From Flavobacterium magnum (GTDB lineage Bacteria; Bacteroidota; Bacteroidia; Flavobacteriales; Flavobacteriaceae): DNA of 64,000 bases. The stretch covers positions 496,001 to 560,000 of the forward strand of contig NZ_CP028811.1 in NCBI RefSeq assembly GCF_003055625.1, given 5' to 3'. The notes below the pieces were generated by a model, which had not been told where the DNA came from, did not search any database, and saw only the letters and a list, made by a program, of their open reading frames with translations. Positions 18,880 to 27,314 of this stretch are shown in pieces (positions within the stretch are counted from its first letter, which is position 1; each line of letters starts with the position of its first letter). The translations under genes were made by a program, and so were the position numbers.

Positions 18880-20097
18880 TTATTCTATATAAGGTGAGTT
18901 AGCACTGTCTGCCCATCTTCTGGTTTCAAAATTCTTATTGTAGTAATAAAACGCCAATACAATTACCGCCATTATGATGGCGGGCAGCCAGACATTCCGT
19001 GTAGACGGATCATTCCATACCGCCCTGACCGTTACAAATTTCGTTGAAAAATTATCCGGGGCAATCTGGGGCGTAAGCACAAGATGGTATTTGCCTGCCG
19101 GAACACCACAAATGTTAAACCGCTCGTCAGTACTTCCTTCCGTCCAGTTTTCCCCATCGGTGTAGCCGTGATAATACTCTACATCTTTACTCGCATAGAT
19201 TTCATCATTGGTTTTTTCATCGACCAAAGCAACCTGGATACTGGCCCATGAATTGTCTACATCCGCATTGACATAAACACTCAAAGGCGCCGAGCCTCCC
19301 TTTAATTCAAAGGAAGTGCTCGTATAGTCTTTTCCATCGGGAACCAGTGTCGCATTAATCACATCCTGCTCTGATTGCCCGCTGTAAATAAAAAAATGCG
19401 TCAGGAACATCAGCAATACGGATACACAGAAAATCATCGCCATCAGCCTCGTATTGACAATTTGTGGCTGTACCAAACCTACTCCAACCCTGCTTCGGAT
19501 ATACGACAGTTTGAATGCTTTTTTTATTTCGTTCGGACTAATGTGCTCTCCGAAATATGCTGTGGTTTTACCATTCATTTTTTCCACCGATATAATGTAA
19601 GGCGGATTGATGAATTCATGCATCATGATATCGTTATCACTTATTTCAAAATCAAAAAAACCGGCGGCGCCCGCAATATCGACTTTGGCATCATCAAAAA
19701 GATCGTAAACCTCGTCGTTATACTTAATGATTTTGGGCTGCCTGCCGACATTAAAATCGTCAGGGATTTCTTCAAGGAAAATCCAATGCCCGTCGGCCTC
19801 GGATAAGTACCTGAAATTGCCATTTTCATCGATAAGGATGTATTCATTCCAGAAAAAACTGCGGTAGGCACATTTCACAATGACACCGGAAACAATGTAT
19901 GAAACACCTTTGATGACCCCTGTAGCACCAACTTTAAGGGTGTTTTCTGCCGGCTTTGTCTTGAACATTTTCCTGAGAACCCATTCGCCGTTTGCAAGCG
20001 CATAATGGCTGCCACAATCAGGACAGGCAAAACTTTTTACATCAAATGACAAATTAACTGCTGTGGTAACACCGCATTTTTTACAGTTCTCAACCAT
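18880..20097 (-). CDS. DUF4178 protein with N-terminal zinc ribbon and two membrane helices
   Basis: The 405-residue protein opens with a zinc-ribbon-like CxxC pair set (C5, C8 and C25, C28), then a beta-rich DUF4178 region (about 45-215; FWNEYILIDENG, RYLSEADGHW), a membrane helix near 220-240, an extracytoplasmic beta domain with DNSWASIQVALVDEKT, and a C-terminal helix near 370-390. DUF4178 proteins accompany membrane spermidine synthases, SpeD and DUF350 in many bacteria; their biochemical role is not known to me. It starts directly at the speD stop codon and is followed one base later by the 61-residue ORF, so it is part of one transcript. Confidence 0.88.
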   Translation of the reverse strand: MVENCKKCGVTTAVNLSFDVKSFACPDCGSHYALANGEWVLRKMFKTKPAENTLKVGATGVIKGVSYIVSGVIVKCAYRSFFWNEYILIDENGNFRYLSEADGHWIFLEEIPDDFNVGRQPKIIKYNDEVYDLFDDAKVDIAGAAGFFDFEISDNDIMMHEFINPPYIISVEKMNGKTTAYFGEHISPNEIKKAFKLSYIRSRVGVGLVQPQIVNTRLMAMIFCVSVLLMFLTHFFIYSGQSEQDVINATLVPDGKDYTSTSFELKGGSAPLSVYVNADVDNSWASIQVALVDEKTNDEIYASKDVEYYHGYTDGENWTEGSTDERFNICGVPAGKYHLVLTPQIAPDNFSTKFVTVRAVWNDPSTRNVWLPAIIMAVIVLAFYYYNKNFETRRWADSANSPYIE

Positions 20098-20460
20098 TTA
20101 TCTGTTTATTTGAAAATTGGTAATGATATCAGCCTCAAAATATCCAATGAAGGCTTCAGAAATTGCCTTCACTTTTTCTGAATTGTCCTGCATATAATTA
20201 CACAGGTAGACGTCCAGCGTCAACTGCATGAATTCAGGCCAGGTATGGATACAAATGTGTGATTCCTTTAAGCAAAAGGCAAGCGTGAAGCTCCTATTCT
20301 CAAAATCATGCACTGCGAGGCCAACCTGTTCCAGGTCAAATCGGGTAAGCAACTGTTGCGTAAATTCAATAAATTTGTGACTTTCAGTAAGTTTCTCTGA
20401 AACCGAAACACGAAGCGTAAGCAATTGATGAAGTCCTGGGGAATATTGGGAAGTGTCCAT
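20098..20460 (-). CDS. speD: S-adenosylmethionine decarboxylase, prokaryotic type
   Basis: The 120-residue proenzyme supplies decarboxylated SAM for aminopropyl transfer. It carries the self-cleavage site E66-S67-H68 (CLKESHICIHTWPE), where Ser67 becomes the pyruvoyl group, and the proton-donor Cys87 in DVYLCN. The length fits the class 1b enzymes (about 115-130). It is the first gene of the operon, with the start 105 bases from the divergent SGNH lipoprotein gene. Co-occurrence with a membrane spermidine synthase means both steps of aminopropylation are encoded together. Confidence 0.93.
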   Translation of the reverse strand: MDTSQYSPGLHQLLTLRVSVSEKLTESHKFIEFTQQLLTRFDLEQVGLAVHDFENRSFTLAFCLKESHICIHTWPEFMQLTLDVYLCNYMQDNSEKVKAISEAFIGYFEADIITNFQINR

Positions 20461-20565
20461 TGAATTGTTTTGACTTTGGTTATACGGACACTGTTTCCAT
20501 TTGTTACAAAACTGTTAAAAAAACCAGAGCGAACTGACATCCGTAAATAGTTAAAAGCACAAACC

Positions 20566-21297
20566 ATGAAAGTAATACACGCATTAGCCAAAATTGCCGT
20601 TTGTTTACTGGCCTTTTCCTGCAGCAGTAACGATGACCGCCGTGGCACCGTCTCGAATCCCGATCCGGTCGGCCCGGCAAATCCCGAAGCACGCCACGTC
20701 AAGTACCTCGCCCTGGGTGACAGCTACACGATCGGGCAAAGTGTCTGCGAAACCTGTCGTTTCCCGGAGCAACTGAAAACGGCGCTTGCCGGTGAAATGG
20801 CTGCGGACTACACGCTGAAAATCATCGCACAAACCGGATGGACGACCACGAATCTCAAGAATGCCATCGCCGCGCAAAACCCGTCACCTGATTATGATCT
20901 GGTCACGTTGCTCATCGGGGTGAACAACCAATACCAGGGCCTCCCTTTTGAAACGTACGAAGTGGAGTTTCCGCAACTGGTCAATACCGCAATCCGGCTC
21001 GCACAAGGCGACCGCCAACGCGTGATTATCGTCTCTATTCCCGACTATGCCTACACGCCATACGGACAAAGCGCGTCGGATCCCGGGCAGATTTCCAGCG
21101 AAATTGACCGCTACAACCGTTTCGCAGAAAGTTATGCCGCAGCAAACGGCATTGCATTCGCAGACATCACTGACATTACGAGGGAAGGCATTGCCAATCC
21201 GGCGCTGGTGGCTCCGGATGGATTGCATCCGTCGCAACTCGCTTATGCTAAATTCGTTGCGCGGCTGCTCCCGAAAGCCAAAGAGATTTTACGGTAA
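20566..21297 (+). CDS. SGNH/GDSL-family lipoprotein hydrolase
   Basis: The 243-residue protein has a lipoprotein signal ending LLAFSC (Cys at 19). Its blocks are those of SGNH esterases: block I LALGDSYTIG with the nucleophile Ser, block III GVNNQYQG with the oxyanion Asn, and block V DGLHPS with the catalytic Asp and His. It would be a membrane-attached esterase or lipase acting in the periplasm or at the outer membrane; the substrate is unknown. C-terminal residues run straight to the stop with no T9SS domain. It is divergent from the polyamine operon. Confidence 0.92.
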   Translation: MKVIHALAKIAVCLLAFSCSSNDDRRGTVSNPDPVGPANPEARHVKYLALGDSYTIGQSVCETCRFPEQLKTALAGEMAADYTLKIIAQTGWTTTNLKNAIAAQNPSPDYDLVTLLIGVNNQYQGLPFETYEVEFPQLVNTAIRLAQGDRQRVIIVSIPDYAYTPYGQSASDPGQISSEIDRYNRFAESYAAANGIAFADITDITREGIANPALVAPDGLHPSQLAYAKFVARLLPKAKEILR

Positions 21298-21496
21298 CAG
21301 CATTTTACCTCAGGAAAAAACACTTTCGCCTATTTTATTTTTGGCACTCGGAAAACCGCAATATGTTTGTCAGGTAATCAGCAAGCAAAGCCTGCCTGGA
21401 GACAATCACACAAAGAATTTTTATAGTAGTTTGTTTATATTTAGAAGAACTTCGGAATTTCCCCTTCCGGGGTTTTTCTTTTTAAGGCTACCCTGG

Positions 21497-21823
21497 TCAG
21501 TATTCCGGTGCCAGAGCAATAGCCAGTCCGTCGAGTTCCGGCGTGATCTGGATCTGGCAACCCAGCCGGCTGTTGGGTTGTACATGAAACGCTTCTGAGA
21601 GCATGGCTTCTTCTTCGCCGCCTTTTTCAGGCAAATCCACATCATTAAGTACATAACACTGGCAGGATGCGCACATGGCCATCCCGCCGCAAACACCAAT
21701 GGTTCCTTCAGGCGCGAGTTCGTACGCCTTACACAATTCCATCAGGTTCATGGCCATATCGGTGGGGGCCTGCACTTCATGGGTGGTGCCCTCGCGGTCG
21801 GTGATTTTTATCGTAATATCCAT
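21497..21823 (-). CDS. 2Fe-2S ferredoxin, adrenodoxin type
   Basis: The 108-residue protein binds a [2Fe-2S] cluster with Cys45, Cys51, Cys54 and Cys89 (C-x5-C-x2-C and RLGC), the vertebrate/ISC-type pattern rather than the plant type. It would carry single electrons in the cytoplasm. The gene lies directly downstream of a ferredoxin-NADP reductase-like gene and near a NifU-type scaffold and Mrp ATPase, so a redox partnership with the reductase is likely. The 99-base gap to the reductase gene holds repeat copy B. Confidence 0.95.
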   Translation of the reverse strand: MDITIKITDREGTTHEVQAPTDMAMNLMELCKAYELAPEGTIGVCGGMAMCASCQCYVLNDVDLPEKGGEEEAMLSEAFHVQPNSRLGCQIQITPELDGLAIALAPEY

Positions 21824-21836
21824 ATCCGAATGTTCA

Positions 21837-21913
21837 GGAGCTTTTTCCCGCTTTCGCCTTTATCTTTGCTCGTACCTCGCAAAGGATACCGGCTCTATCG
21901 GGGCTAGGGCTCC
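21837..21913 (-). repeat. Intergenic palindromic repeat, copy B
   Basis: The outer arms GGAGC (21837-21841) and GCTCC (21909-21913) pair. The inner stem is CTTTGC with GCAAAG (21864-21884), shorter than in other copies. The flanks TAGCCCCGATAG, ATCCTTTG and CAAAGATAAAGGCGAAAGCGGG (minus strand) match copies A and E. It fills nearly all of the gap between the reductase and ferredoxin genes. Confidence 0.8.
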
Positions 21914-21922
21914 GCGTTTTGA

Positions 21923-22975
21923 TTAGTCAATCGATTTAACGACGGCTTTCTCTGCTTCCTTCCTCGTACCGTCAAATCCGTCCACACCGGAAACGGTCGT
22001 GTACTTCATCACATATTTTTTGCCGGGGTTCATACGCTGGTATACACTCTGGCACATCAATGTCGCCTCATGAAACCCGCAAAGGATCAGTTTTAACTTT
22101 CCCGGGTAGGTGTTGACGTCGCCAATGGCATAGATCCCGGGTATGTTGGTTTGGTAGTCCAGCGCATTGTCGACCTTGATCGCGTTTTTTTCAATCTCGA
22201 GTCCCCAGTTCGCAATCGGGCCGAGTTTGGGCGACAAACCGAACAGCGGGATAAAATAATCCGTTTCAATTTTCCGGTGGGCGCCGTTCTCTTCAATGTC
22301 GAGTGCTTCAAGTCTTTCGTGGCCGTGCAATCCGGTCACCTCGGCGGGCGTAATCAGCTTGATTTTCCCGGCGTTTTTGAGTTCCTGGACCTTTTCCACC
22401 GAATCGAGCGCGCCGCGGAATTCATTCCTGCGGTGGATCAGCGTGACTTCTGATGCGATATTGGACAGGAAAATGCTCCAATCCAGCGCCGAGTCACCGC
22501 CGCCCGCAATCACCACACGCTTGTCCCGGAACTTTTCAGGATTCTTGACAAAATACTTCACGCCTTTGTCCTCATAAAATTCAATGTCTTCAATCAGCGG
22601 CTTGCGCGGCTCAAAACTGCCGAGTCCGCCTGCAATTGCGACGGCGTTGGCGTGGTGTTTCTTCCCTTTGTCTGTCGTGACGATAAAGGTACCGTCGTCG
22701 AGCTTTTCGATGGTTTCCGCGCGCTGGCCTAAGGTAAATCCGGGCTCGAACTGCTTAATCTGTTCCATCAGGTTGCTGACCAGGTCGCCGGCCAGCACTT
22801 CCGGGAAGCCCGGAATGTCGAAGATGGGCTTCTTGGGGTACAATTCGGCCAACTGCCCGCCGGGTTGCGGCAAAGCGTCGATGATGTGGCAGCGGAGCCT
22901 GAGCAGTCCGGCTTCAAATACGGCAAAAAGACCCGTGGGTCCTGCGCCAATGATGAGTATGTCTGTCTTGATCAT
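21923..22975 (-). CDS. Ferredoxin-NADP+ reductase, thioredoxin-reductase-like type
   Basis: The 350-residue flavoprotein has the FAD motif LIIGAGPTGLFA (residues 7-18), an NAD(P) site VVIAGGGDSALDW near 160, and the C-terminal FAD motif IYAIGDVNTYPGK. It looks like thioredoxin reductase but has no CxxC redox pair, which defines the type 2 ferredoxin(flavodoxin)-NADP reductases (YumC-like). The extended C-terminus (about 15 residues after SVYQRMNPGKKYVMKYTTV) is typical. It sits just upstream of the ferredoxin gene, its likely partner. Electron flow direction cannot be read from sequence. Confidence 0.93.
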   Translation of the reverse strand: MIKTDILIIGAGPTGLFAVFEAGLLRLRCHIIDALPQPGGQLAELYPKKPIFDIPGFPEVLAGDLVSNLMEQIKQFEPGFTLGQRAETIEKLDDGTFIVTTDKGKKHHANAVAIAGGLGSFEPRKPLIEDIEFYEDKGVKYFVKNPEKFRDKRVVIAGGGDSALDWSIFLSNIASEVTLIHRRNEFRGALDSVEKVQELKNAGKIKLITPAEVTGLHGHERLEALDIEENGAHRKIETDYFIPLFGLSPKLGPIANWGLEIEKNAIKVDNALDYQTNIPGIYAIGDVNTYPGKLKLILCGFHEATLMCQSVYQRMNPGKKYVMKYTTVSGVDGFDGTRKEAEKAVVKSID

Positions 22976-23057
22976 TTTGAGTAGCTGGGTGTGTGAGTGC
23001 CTGGTAGCCTGGGCCCCGGGTACTGCAGGTTTGACTTTCCGGACTGGTGTCCGGTGC

Positions 23058-23186
23058 GGGCGGCCGCGTTAGGGATTGCAGTGGAAATCCTTTTTGGATT
23101 GTCCGTAGCGAAGCGAAGGAAATCTTCATGCAGCGCAGCGGAATGCAAAAAGATTGCAACGGAAAGCCCGGCCGGAGGCAACGCCC
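23058..23186 (+). repeat. Intergenic palindromic repeat, copy C (long variant)
   Basis: The outer arms GGGCG and CGCCC and also GCGTT and AACGC can pair. The conserved flanks read TTAGGGATTGCAGTGG, AATCCTTTTTG and CAAAAAGATTGCAACGGAAAGCCCGG. The inner stem CTTTTTG (23090-23096) and CAAAAAG (23146-23152) encloses a 49-base variable region with smaller hairpins. The orientation is opposite to copies A, B and E. It lies between the NifU-type gene and the reductase gene. Confidence 0.8.
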
Positions 23187-23193
23187 AATGTAA

Positions 23194-23433
23194 TTAAGCA
23201 ATATTCCTGACCGTTTCTATCTGCGGCGCAAATTTCTTGATTGTCGTTTCTACGCCGGCTTTCAGCGTCATCTGGTTTACACTGCAGGCCGTACAGGCGC
23301 CTTCGAGGCGTACGGTCACGTGTTTGCCGTCTTCAATACCGATGAGCCTGATGTCGCCGCCGTCTGAATTCAGGAAGGGCCGGATTTCTTCGAGGGCTTT
23401 TTCGACGTTCAGGGTGAGTTCTTCAGTTGTCAT
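23194..23433 (-). CDS. NifU C-terminal domain Fe-S scaffold protein
   Basis: This 79-residue protein is a bare Nfu domain: LNSDGGDIRLIGIEDG followed by GACTACSVNQMTLKAG, in which Cys47 and Cys50 bind a labile [4Fe-4S] or [2Fe-2S] cluster at a dimer interface for delivery to apoproteins. It acts in the cytoplasm. The gene follows the Mrp-type ATPase gene by about 80 bases on the same strand, so the two Fe-S carriers are probably co-expressed. Confidence 0.95.
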   Translation of the reverse strand: MTTEELTLNVEKALEEIRPFLNSDGGDIRLIGIEDGKHVTVRLEGACTACSVNQMTLKAGVETTIKKFAPQIETVRNIA

Positions 23434-23514
23434 TATTCAGATTGTTAAAGGGTTAGGCTGCCCGCGCCTGTCAGATTGATTTGATTATCCGATAGCCGAA
23501 GGCGCCTGATGGGC

Positions 23515-24651
23515 TTATTTTTTTACTGCCGAGCAACCCGCCATTGTCGTGATCTTGATGGCCTCGGTTGCCGGAAGGTTTTCATTCCTGTCTACGGTTT
23601 GCTGTACGACATGGCGCGTGATTTCCTCAAAGACCGCTTCGACCAGCGAGGCGGTTTGCAGCGCACCGGGCCTTCCGTAGTCTCCGGCTTCACGGATGGA
23701 TTGTACGATAGGGACTTCGCCGAGGAACGGCACGTTGAGGTCTTCCGCAAGGTTTTTCGCGCCTTCCTGCCCGAAAATATAATATTTATTGGCCGGCAGT
23801 TCTTCCGGTGTGAAATAGGCCATGTTTTCAATGATGCCCAGTACGGGTACCCTGATGCTGTCCGAGAGGAACATCGAAACGCCTTTCTTTGCATCAGCCA
23901 GCGCCACGGCCTGCGGTGTACTGACCACAACAGCCCCGGTTATCGGCAGTGCCTGCATAATCGACAAATGGATGTCGCCGGTTCCCGGAGGCAGGTCGAT
24001 CAACATGAAATCGAGTTCACCCCAATCGGCATCAAAAATCATCTGGTTCAGCGCCTTGGAAGCCATGGGGCCCCGCCAGATTACCGCCTGGCTGGGGGCT
24101 GTGAAGAATCCGATGGAAAGGATTTTTACTCCGTAACTTTCGATCGGTTTCATCTTGGATTTGCCGTCGACGTTCACCGATACCGGCTTTGCCGATTCGA
24201 CATCAAACATGATTGGCATGGATGGGCCGTAGATATCGGCATCGAGCACGCCCACCTTGAAACCCATGCGCGCTAAGGTCACTGCGAGATTTGCCGTCAC
24301 GGTCGATTTGCCGACACCGCCTTTCCCGGAAGCTACCGCAATGATGTTGCTGATGCCCGGAACGGCTTTGCCCTTGATCTCGTTGCCGTCGGCTTTTTCA
24401 GGGACTTCGACCTTGATGTTGACTTTTATTTTCGCTTCCGCAGATATTTTCTCGAGTATGGTTTTGCGGATGTCATCTTCCGCACGTTTTTTGATGTGCA
24501 TCGCCGGAGCATGCAACACGACATCAACGACAACTTCGTCGCCGAAAGTCAGTACGTTAGCGATGGCGCCACTTTCGACCATATTTTTACCTTCGCCCGC
24601 CACCGTAATGGTTTCAAGCGCTTTGAGTATTTCTTTCCTGTCTAGTTTCAT
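23515..24651 (-). CDS. mrp: Mrp/NBP35-type Fe-S cluster carrier ATPase
   Basis: The 378-residue protein has an N-terminal MIP18-like domain (1-95; VLHAPAMHIKKRAEDDI) and a deviant Walker A ATPase, ASGKGGVGKSTVTANLA with the signature Lys at 110 and the P-loop Lys at 115, then DLPPGTGD. It belongs to the ApbC/Mrp carriers that transfer Fe-S clusters. Members in Proteobacteria have a C-terminal CxxC; here the corresponding stretch is MAYFTPEELPANKYYIFG with no Cys, and the only late Cys is in the terminal MAGCSAVKK. That variant is what I recall from Bacteroidota. Next to the NifU-type gene. Confidence 0.92.
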   Translation of the reverse strand: MKLDRKEILKALETITVAGEGKNMVESGAIANVLTFGDEVVVDVVLHAPAMHIKKRAEDDIRKTILEKISAEAKIKVNIKVEVPEKADGNEIKGKAVPGISNIIAVASGKGGVGKSTVTANLAVTLARMGFKVGVLDADIYGPSMPIMFDVESAKPVSVNVDGKSKMKPIESYGVKILSIGFFTAPSQAVIWRGPMASKALNQMIFDADWGELDFMLIDLPPGTGDIHLSIMQALPITGAVVVSTPQAVALADAKKGVSMFLSDSIRVPVLGIIENMAYFTPEELPANKYYIFGQEGAKNLAEDLNVPFLGEVPIVQSIREAGDYGRPGALQTASLVEAVFEEITRHVVQQTVDRNENLPATEAIKITTMAGCSAVKK

Positions 24652-24738
24652 AGTTTTTTGCTGTCTTATTAAGACTAAATTCAGATTGCAAAGATAATGG
24701 GAAAAGTTGTGATTGTAAAGGAATTGGATTGGATTTGT

Positions 24739-25587
24739 CTATTGTTGTTCTTTGGAATCCCAATAGGACGGATCAACTGGATTTAAAAACATCAGGTCTT
24801 TCTGACCCTCGAAATAAAGTTCGCGTAAAGCACGAAAATCCTTAAGATATTCGTATATGAAATCCTGATTGAATTGTGAACGGTTGATGTAGCCTGTCAC
24901 TTCATTTGAGTAATAATTACTTCGCCCGTTTTGTATTTTTACGCGGATTTTTGTTTTAAAATCACCCTGATAACGTATCACCGAAGTTGCCATGTAAGTG
25001 CCCGGCATTAACAAATAAGCTGCAGTACCAGGAATACAACCCATAACTCTTGGCTCGACGAATTCTATTGGCTTCCAAATGCCGTCAGTGTCTAGTGCTT
25101 CCTGTATAATCGGAAACGGATGAAATGCCTCGAACAATGCTACCTCTCTCCCGCCATTGCGAATTAATACCGGATAGGAATTCACATATTGGTTTCTAAT
25201 CTTTCCTACAGCGTTACTATAACTTTCAAAACTTTGATCATCGCCCCAACGCCAATGTGGAATCCTTTTATATTCATAACGGTCTGCCGCAAAACTGTAA
25301 CTGGTATCAACGATAATTTCCAACTCATACTTTGGCAAAATATCATACAAACTAAAAAAATCAAAACTGGTCATTTCTTTCAGATGCAAGAAAGCATAAG
25401 GTACACCTACATCTTTTTTAAAATTATATGCAAGGAATCTGGATTTGGATGCAAGCATAACTTTTGAGTTAACCTGAATAACGTTCTTTGCTTTTTTATC
25501 TATAAGGTGTGGTAAACGATGTTTCTTTTCTTTTTTCTCACAAGAAATAAATAGCGCAACCACAAAAAGTAAAAGTATTTTTCTCAT
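24739..25587 (-). CDS. Putative lipoprotein of unknown family
   Basis: The 282-residue product starts MRKILLLFVVALFISC, a clear lipoprotein signal with Cys16 acylated. A longer in-frame start would add about 59 residues that overlap the alkyltransferase-like gene and read as non-coding; it is rejected. The mature region is rich in aromatic residues (PHWRWGDDQSFESY, FHPFPIIQEAL) and beta-strand prone, with no motif I recognize. The codon and base composition is slightly more AT-rich than the neighbours, so a recent or less constrained gene is possible. It is 10 bases downstream of the alkyltransferase-like gene on the same strand. Confidence 0.8.
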   Translation of the reverse strand: MRKILLLFVVALFISCEKKEKKHRLPHLIDKKAKNVIQVNSKVMLASKSRFLAYNFKKDVGVPYAFLHLKEMTSFDFFSLYDILPKYELEIIVDTSYSFAADRYEYKRIPHWRWGDDQSFESYSNAVGKIRNQYVNSYPVLIRNGGREVALFEAFHPFPIIQEALDTDGIWKPIEFVEPRVMGCIPGTAAYLLMPGTYMATSVIRYQGDFKTKIRVKIQNGRSNYYSNEVTGYINRSQFNQDFIYEYLKDFRALRELYFEGQKDLMFLNPVDPSYWDSKEQQ

Positions 25588-25597
25588 TCGAAACTGA

Positions 25598-25918
25598 TTA
25601 TTGCACCTCAGGTTTCCACAAATATTGCTCAAAATCAACAACCTGGTTGTCCTCGACCGCCACGCCTTCACTTTCCAGCAGCTGCTGCATGAGATTGGTC
25701 CCGTCAAAATGGTGCTTTCCGGTAAGCAGGCCAACGCTGTTAACCACGCGATGCGCCGGTACATCCGCGGGGCAATTGTTCATCGCCCAGCCGACCATCC
25801 GTGCGGAACGGCCGCTGCCGATGGCTTTTGCGATGGCCCCATACGAGGTCACTTTCCCGTACGGAATCTGCCTGGCGACGGCATAGACTCTTTCGAAGAA
25901 ATTATCGTCAGCAGCCAT
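25598..25918 (-). CDS. Alkyltransferase-like protein (MGMT family, no active-site Cys)
   Basis: The 106-residue protein is the DNA-binding domain of O6-alkylguanine alkyltransferases, with IPYGKVTSYGAIAKAIG and the helix RSARMVGWAMNNCP. The reaction centre that would be PCHR reads P54-A55-H56-R57, so it cannot accept an alkyl group. ATL proteins bind O6-alkylguanine and hand it to nucleotide excision repair. The ATG at 25918 overlaps the LysE stop as TGATG, pointing to translational coupling with the transporter. The gene before it is LysE and after it a lipoprotein. Confidence 0.9.
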   Translation of the reverse strand: MAADDNFFERVYAVARQIPYGKVTSYGAIAKAIGSGRSARMVGWAMNNCPADVPAHRVVNSVGLLTGKHHFDGTNLMQQLLESEGVAVEDNQVVDFEQYLWKPEVQ

Positions 25919-26553
25919 CAATTAAGATAATACAGGAGCACGTTAACCAGCGTAATCAGGGAAATCAGTCCCGTAACCGAACCGATAATATAGTTCATGT
26001 TGTGGAGTATGAATGCCGTACGGGATTCCATCTTCTTGAAAAAGGCAATGTAACAGTAAAACGCAAAGAATGCGCCCAGCCCTGACCCGACAACAAACGT
26101 ATAAATGAAAGGCAGTTCAAAAACGAAGTAGTGGTATGATGCCAGGGTTACGCTGATGAAAACGTAAAACGGGATCGGAAAGAAATTTAACGCCGAAAGC
26201 AGCATACCAAGGAAAAAACGGCTTTTTTTACTGTACAGCTTGGTTTCTTCCCGGGCCTCTTTGGGCTTCTTGGCAAAAAAGAAAAAGTAAATCGTCAGTA
26301 TCGTGAAAACAATGAGCCCGGCTTCGCGCAGCATGATTACGATGTGCGGATTATCGTCGATGAATCTTGCAAAAATGACGCCGATGAACGTTTGCACCAA
26401 CACAACAAGGGTAGCGCCGAGCGCGAAGATCAATGCCCTGTTACGGCCTTCGTTGAGGCTCACTTTTGCCGCTGTCATATTGATCAACCCCGGCGGCGTG
26501 ATGCCGAATGAGGCCGTGAGGAATCCGAGGAACAATGGCAGCGAATAACCCAT
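25918..26553 (-). CDS. LysE/RhtB family amino-acid exporter
   Basis: The 211-residue integral membrane protein has about six helices, starting with FLTASFGITPPGLINMTAAK, which fits the LysE family signature (G-x-x-PG-P around the first loop). Members export amino acids or small amphiphiles. ATG 26553 is used rather than GTG 26556, since it overlaps the trmB stop as TGATG. The three genes trmB, LysE and the alkyltransferase-like gene form a tight chain. The substrate is unknown. Confidence 0.88.
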   Translation of the reverse strand: MGYSLPLFLGFLTASFGITPPGLINMTAAKVSLNEGRNRALIFALGATLVVLVQTFIGVIFARFIDDNPHIVIMLREAGLIVFTILTIYFFFFAKKPKEAREETKLYSKKSRFFLGMLLSALNFFPIPFYVFISVTLASYHYFVFELPFIYTFVVGSGLGAFFAFYCYIAFFKKMESRTAFILHNMNYIIGSVTGLISLITLVNVLLYYLN

Positions 26554-27227
26554 CACTTTATTTTGAACCGAATATACGTAATTGCTTTGTTAATTTCCAA
26601 ATATTGTTTTTCATAAAACGTCTGTATTCCAGTGACTTCCTGCGGCGCACCATGATTGTTGTATACGTTGTGGTTTGCATATAAGACTTCGTGACCTTCG
26701 CCGTGTAAAAGTCCGAGGGTGTACCCATGCATAAATTCGCTGTCAGTCTTCAAATTCATGATCCCGTCCGGCTTCAGGATGCGTTTGTATAATTTCAGGA
26801 ATTCCGTGTTGGTCATGCGGTGTTTGGTACGTTTGTATTTGATTTGCGGGTCGGGGAACGTGATCCAGATCTCATCGACTTCGTGCGCTGCGAAGATGTG
26901 ATCGATCAATTCGATTTGTGCACGGACAAAGGCTACGTTTCGCATACCGTCTTCGATGGCCGTTTTGGCCCCACGCCAGAACCGCGCGCCTTTGATATCA
27001 ATCCCGACAAAATTCCTGTCCGGATATTTTTCAGCCAACCCTACTGAGTATTCGCCCTTACCGCATCCGAGCTCAAGTACTATCGGATGATCATTTTTGA
27101 AGAAATCGCTGTTCCATTTTCCCTTTAACGGAAAGCGGTCACTGACGACTTCTTCCCTTGTCGGCTGGAAAACATTCTCAAATGACTCATTCTCCTTAAA
27201 CCTTTTTAACTTATTTTTACTTCCCAC
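26553..27227 (-). CDS. trmB: tRNA (guanine-46 N7)-methyltransferase
   Basis: The 224-residue protein matches TrmB: SAM site VLELGCGKGEYSVGLAEKYP, FVGIDIKGARFWRGAK, the signature WITFPDPQIKYKRTKHR near residue 120, and LKTDSEFMHGY. It methylates G46 in the variable loop of tRNAs. The start is GTG at 27227; no in-frame ATG lies upstream before the next gene. It is 87 bases from the divergent glycosyltransferase gene, and heads a three-gene unit. Confidence 0.95.
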   Translation of the reverse strand: MGSKNKLKRFKENESFENVFQPTREEVVSDRFPLKGKWNSDFFKNDHPIVLELGCGKGEYSVGLAEKYPDRNFVGIDIKGARFWRGAKTAIEDGMRNVAFVRAQIELIDHIFAAHEVDEIWITFPDPQIKYKRTKHRMTNTEFLKLYKRILKPDGIMNLKTDSEFMHGYTLGLLHGEGHEVLYANHNVYNNHGAPQEVTGIQTFYEKQYLEINKAITYIRFKIK

Positions 27228-27314
27228 AACGTTGCTTTAATTATTTGGTAAAATTAAGGAAATATACAAGAACCCAATTCGTTTTACCTTGCGCTTTTCA
27301 AAAATCAACTATCC

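Noticed and set aside
21047..21598. 183-codon plus-strand ORF spanning the SGNH gene end
   Set aside because: It overlaps the end of the SGNH gene and the ferredoxin gene in other frames, with no start or motif support.
23509..24276. 255-codon plus-strand ORF opposite the Mrp gene
   Set aside because: Shadow frame of the real Mrp gene; sequence is Arg/His-rich and lacks a domain.
25588..25764. N-terminal extension of the 24.7-kb lipoprotein
   Set aside because: It would overlap the alkyltransferase-like gene and precede a clear lipoprotein signal peptide beginning at MRKILLLF.
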